From the NCBI RefSeq assembly GCF_050948215.1, contig NC_135151.1, positions 7,976,220 through 8,040,219 of the forward strand: a stretch of 64,000 bases of DNA, read 5' to 3'. Both the position numbers and the translations under genes were made by a program. This document shows, piece by piece, positions 62,880-64,000 of the stretch. The stretch comes from Halictus rubicundus (lineage: Eukaryota > Arthropoda > Insecta > Hymenoptera > Halictidae). The number at the start of each line of letters is the position of its first letter. The stretch's first letter is position 1. The notes beneath the pieces were generated by a model. It saw nothing but the letters and a program-made list of their open reading frames with translations, ran no database searches and was not told where the DNA came from.

Positions 62880-63203
62880 TCACTTGCGGGCTAAGGGTAG
62901 ATTAAATTTGACTCGTTCTATATTGAAATTCGTAAGCCGTTGATGCCGTCGTATTTCGCCGCTTGCTCCCTTGTACTTCCCCGATAATCCCAAAGCCTTG
63001 TGCTTTAAGTAGTCCCGAGTGCATTCGCATCTTTGGTCATTAAGCGGTCGCGTCGTTAGGCGTGTTGCCAGAACTTTGCCAGCTGAAAATATCCGCTGGG
63101 TCAGCGTGGCACGGACGATCTCGAAAACACCAACGAAATGAAGCCACTCGGGGAAAAAAGAAATGATCCCAGCAAGGTGTATTTCATCTTTTTGATGCGT
63201 CAT
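62880..63203 (-). CDS. Orphan ORF, 107 codons
   Basis: Opens with ATG at 63203 (MTHQKDEIHLAGIISFFPEW) and ends with TGA. It is basic towards the C-terminus (FNIERVKFNLPLARK), has no signal peptide or known motif, and its GC content is above that of its surroundings. I do not recognise it. It could be a small intronless gene, a fragment of a mobile element, or chance in a GC-richer stretch. Confidence 0.2.
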   Translation of the reverse strand: MTHQKDEIHLAGIISFFPEWLHFVGVFEIVRATLTQRIFSAGKVLATRLTTRPLNDQRCECTRDYLKHKALGLSGKYKGASGEIRRHQRLTNFNIERVKFNLPLARK

Positions 63204-63313
63204 GATTCTGCCGTCAGTGTATCGTCGGTACTTTAGTACGTCTGCGTCTTAATGATACAACTCGGAATCGGGATCAGGATCGAATTGACGCACTGAGTTG
63301 TATTGCTTATACT

Positions 63314-63472
63314 TTAACAGTTAAGTGCTACGTTGGTCCCTGGGGACCGACACTAGGTTTTTCGTTTAGGCGACGCGCCGAGCACCTCGTAGAGGTGACT
63401 TCTGTTTAGATACAAACTTGCGGTTACTCGCGGCGTGAACGGAAAGTCCATAGATACAAGCTCGCGTGTTAA
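63314..63472. mobile_element. Second copy of the short TTAA MITE
   Basis: TTAA at 63314-63317 and 63469-63472. The sequence between, reverse complemented, matches 329-538 (ttaacacg, gtttgtatctaaacagaagt, cgcgtcgcctaaacga, gtgtcggtccc). Opposite orientation to the left copy. piggyBac-like, non-autonomous. Confidence 0.75.
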
Positions 63473-64000
63473 GAAGATCTACATATCTGTGCTGCACTAG
63501 ACAAAGTTTCGTCTAGCGAATCGATTAATCTTTGATGCGATCAACTTCACTAAAATACATGCATTGCTGTCCACAAATTTTATATTAATAGTTTGAACGA
63601 TGACGGGCAAAAGAAAATTTAAAACTGGAATTTCTGTGCATTAATGATTTTAGCACTACAGGATTTTTCAAGTGTTGATAAAACTATTGTTTATTCGTCT
63701 GTTTTCACATAATCCGTTAACAATCCATTTTGTGCAAAATTTTTCGGATGGTAATAATATTAACAACTACATTGTATACATTTGTCGATATCTCTCTACA
63801 TTTCTGTGAATACATTGACTGTAACTAACATCTACATCGTTAATTACATAGATGAATAAGAAGAATAGAATTGATTCGGGTCGTTTATCTGTTAGCTAGC
63901 TATCGATCCCAAGCAAATGACGTCTACAAAACTGCAGGACTAATTGAAAGTGGTTTAAAGAATAGACAAGTTGTAATCACTGAAAACAGAGGCAGGGTAA

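Larger units (their letters stand above)
57760..64000. other. Right-end region, probably channel intron
   Basis: No exon of the channel (pore, S1-S5) was recognised on the minus strand and no other gene on either strand. It holds MITEs, microsatellites, a GC-rich tandem repeat and one orphan ORF, listed separately. Whether all of it is intron depends on sequence outside the window. Confidence 0.4.

Noticed and set aside
1..64000. tRNA, rRNA and other structured RNA genes
   Set aside because: No T-loop/anticodon-arm pattern or rRNA-like block was recognised by eye; a covariance-model scan would be decisive.

Overview
The window is nuclear DNA of an insect. It is AT-rich, has short phase-consistent introns and insect-type genes, and is full of Tc1/mariner/pogo-like and TTAA-flanked inverted-repeat elements plus an R1-type LINE. 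A hymenopteran (ant, bee or wasp) is my best guess from this mix, but that is inference. Four host protein-coding genes can be read with splice sites and phases that fit.

Layout: (1) 938-4190 (+) is the 3' part of a gastrulation-defective (gd)-like secreted serine protease, preceded by a nested TTAA-flanked element (195-863) and carrying a 24-bp-TIR MITE in its last intron. (2) 4191-7375 is gene-free and holds a dead R1-clade LINE 3' end, an odd direct-then-inverted tandem repeat, and a pogo-like MITE. (3) 7376-11936 (-) is a complete seven-exon condensin I subunit G gene (NCAPG/Cap-G). One of its small introns holds a mariner (8156-9445) with an apparently intact transposase. (4) 14552-26113 (-) is a complete nine-exon PTIP/PAXIP1 gene: paired BRCT domains at each end of a very long glutamine-rich region. 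(5) 26114-33992 is about 7.9 kb with no recognisable gene, only microsatellites and short repeats. (6) 33993-57759 (-) is the 3' portion of a cyclic-nucleotide-gated channel (CngL type): S6, C-linker, cNBD, long disordered tail, coiled coil and acidic C-terminus. Its 5' exons lie beyond the right edge, so 57760-64000 is probably intron. The introns, especially the 14.4-kb one, are full of inverted-repeat elements, several nested inside one another.

The host genes are unrelated in function (dorsoventral/immune-type proteolysis, mitotic chromosome condensation, DNA damage/H3K4 methylation, ion channel); I see no operon-like cooperation and no convincing new multi-gene system. The most interesting items are: a SILK plus RVxF protein-phosphatase-1 docking pair and a threefold LP-hydrophobic repeat in the channel tail; the intact mariner inside a condensin intron; a non-basic activation site in the gd-like protease; the nested palindromic elements; a LINE tail built of 30-bp repeats with a relative beside the NCAPG start; and a possible alternative 3' exon in PTIP.
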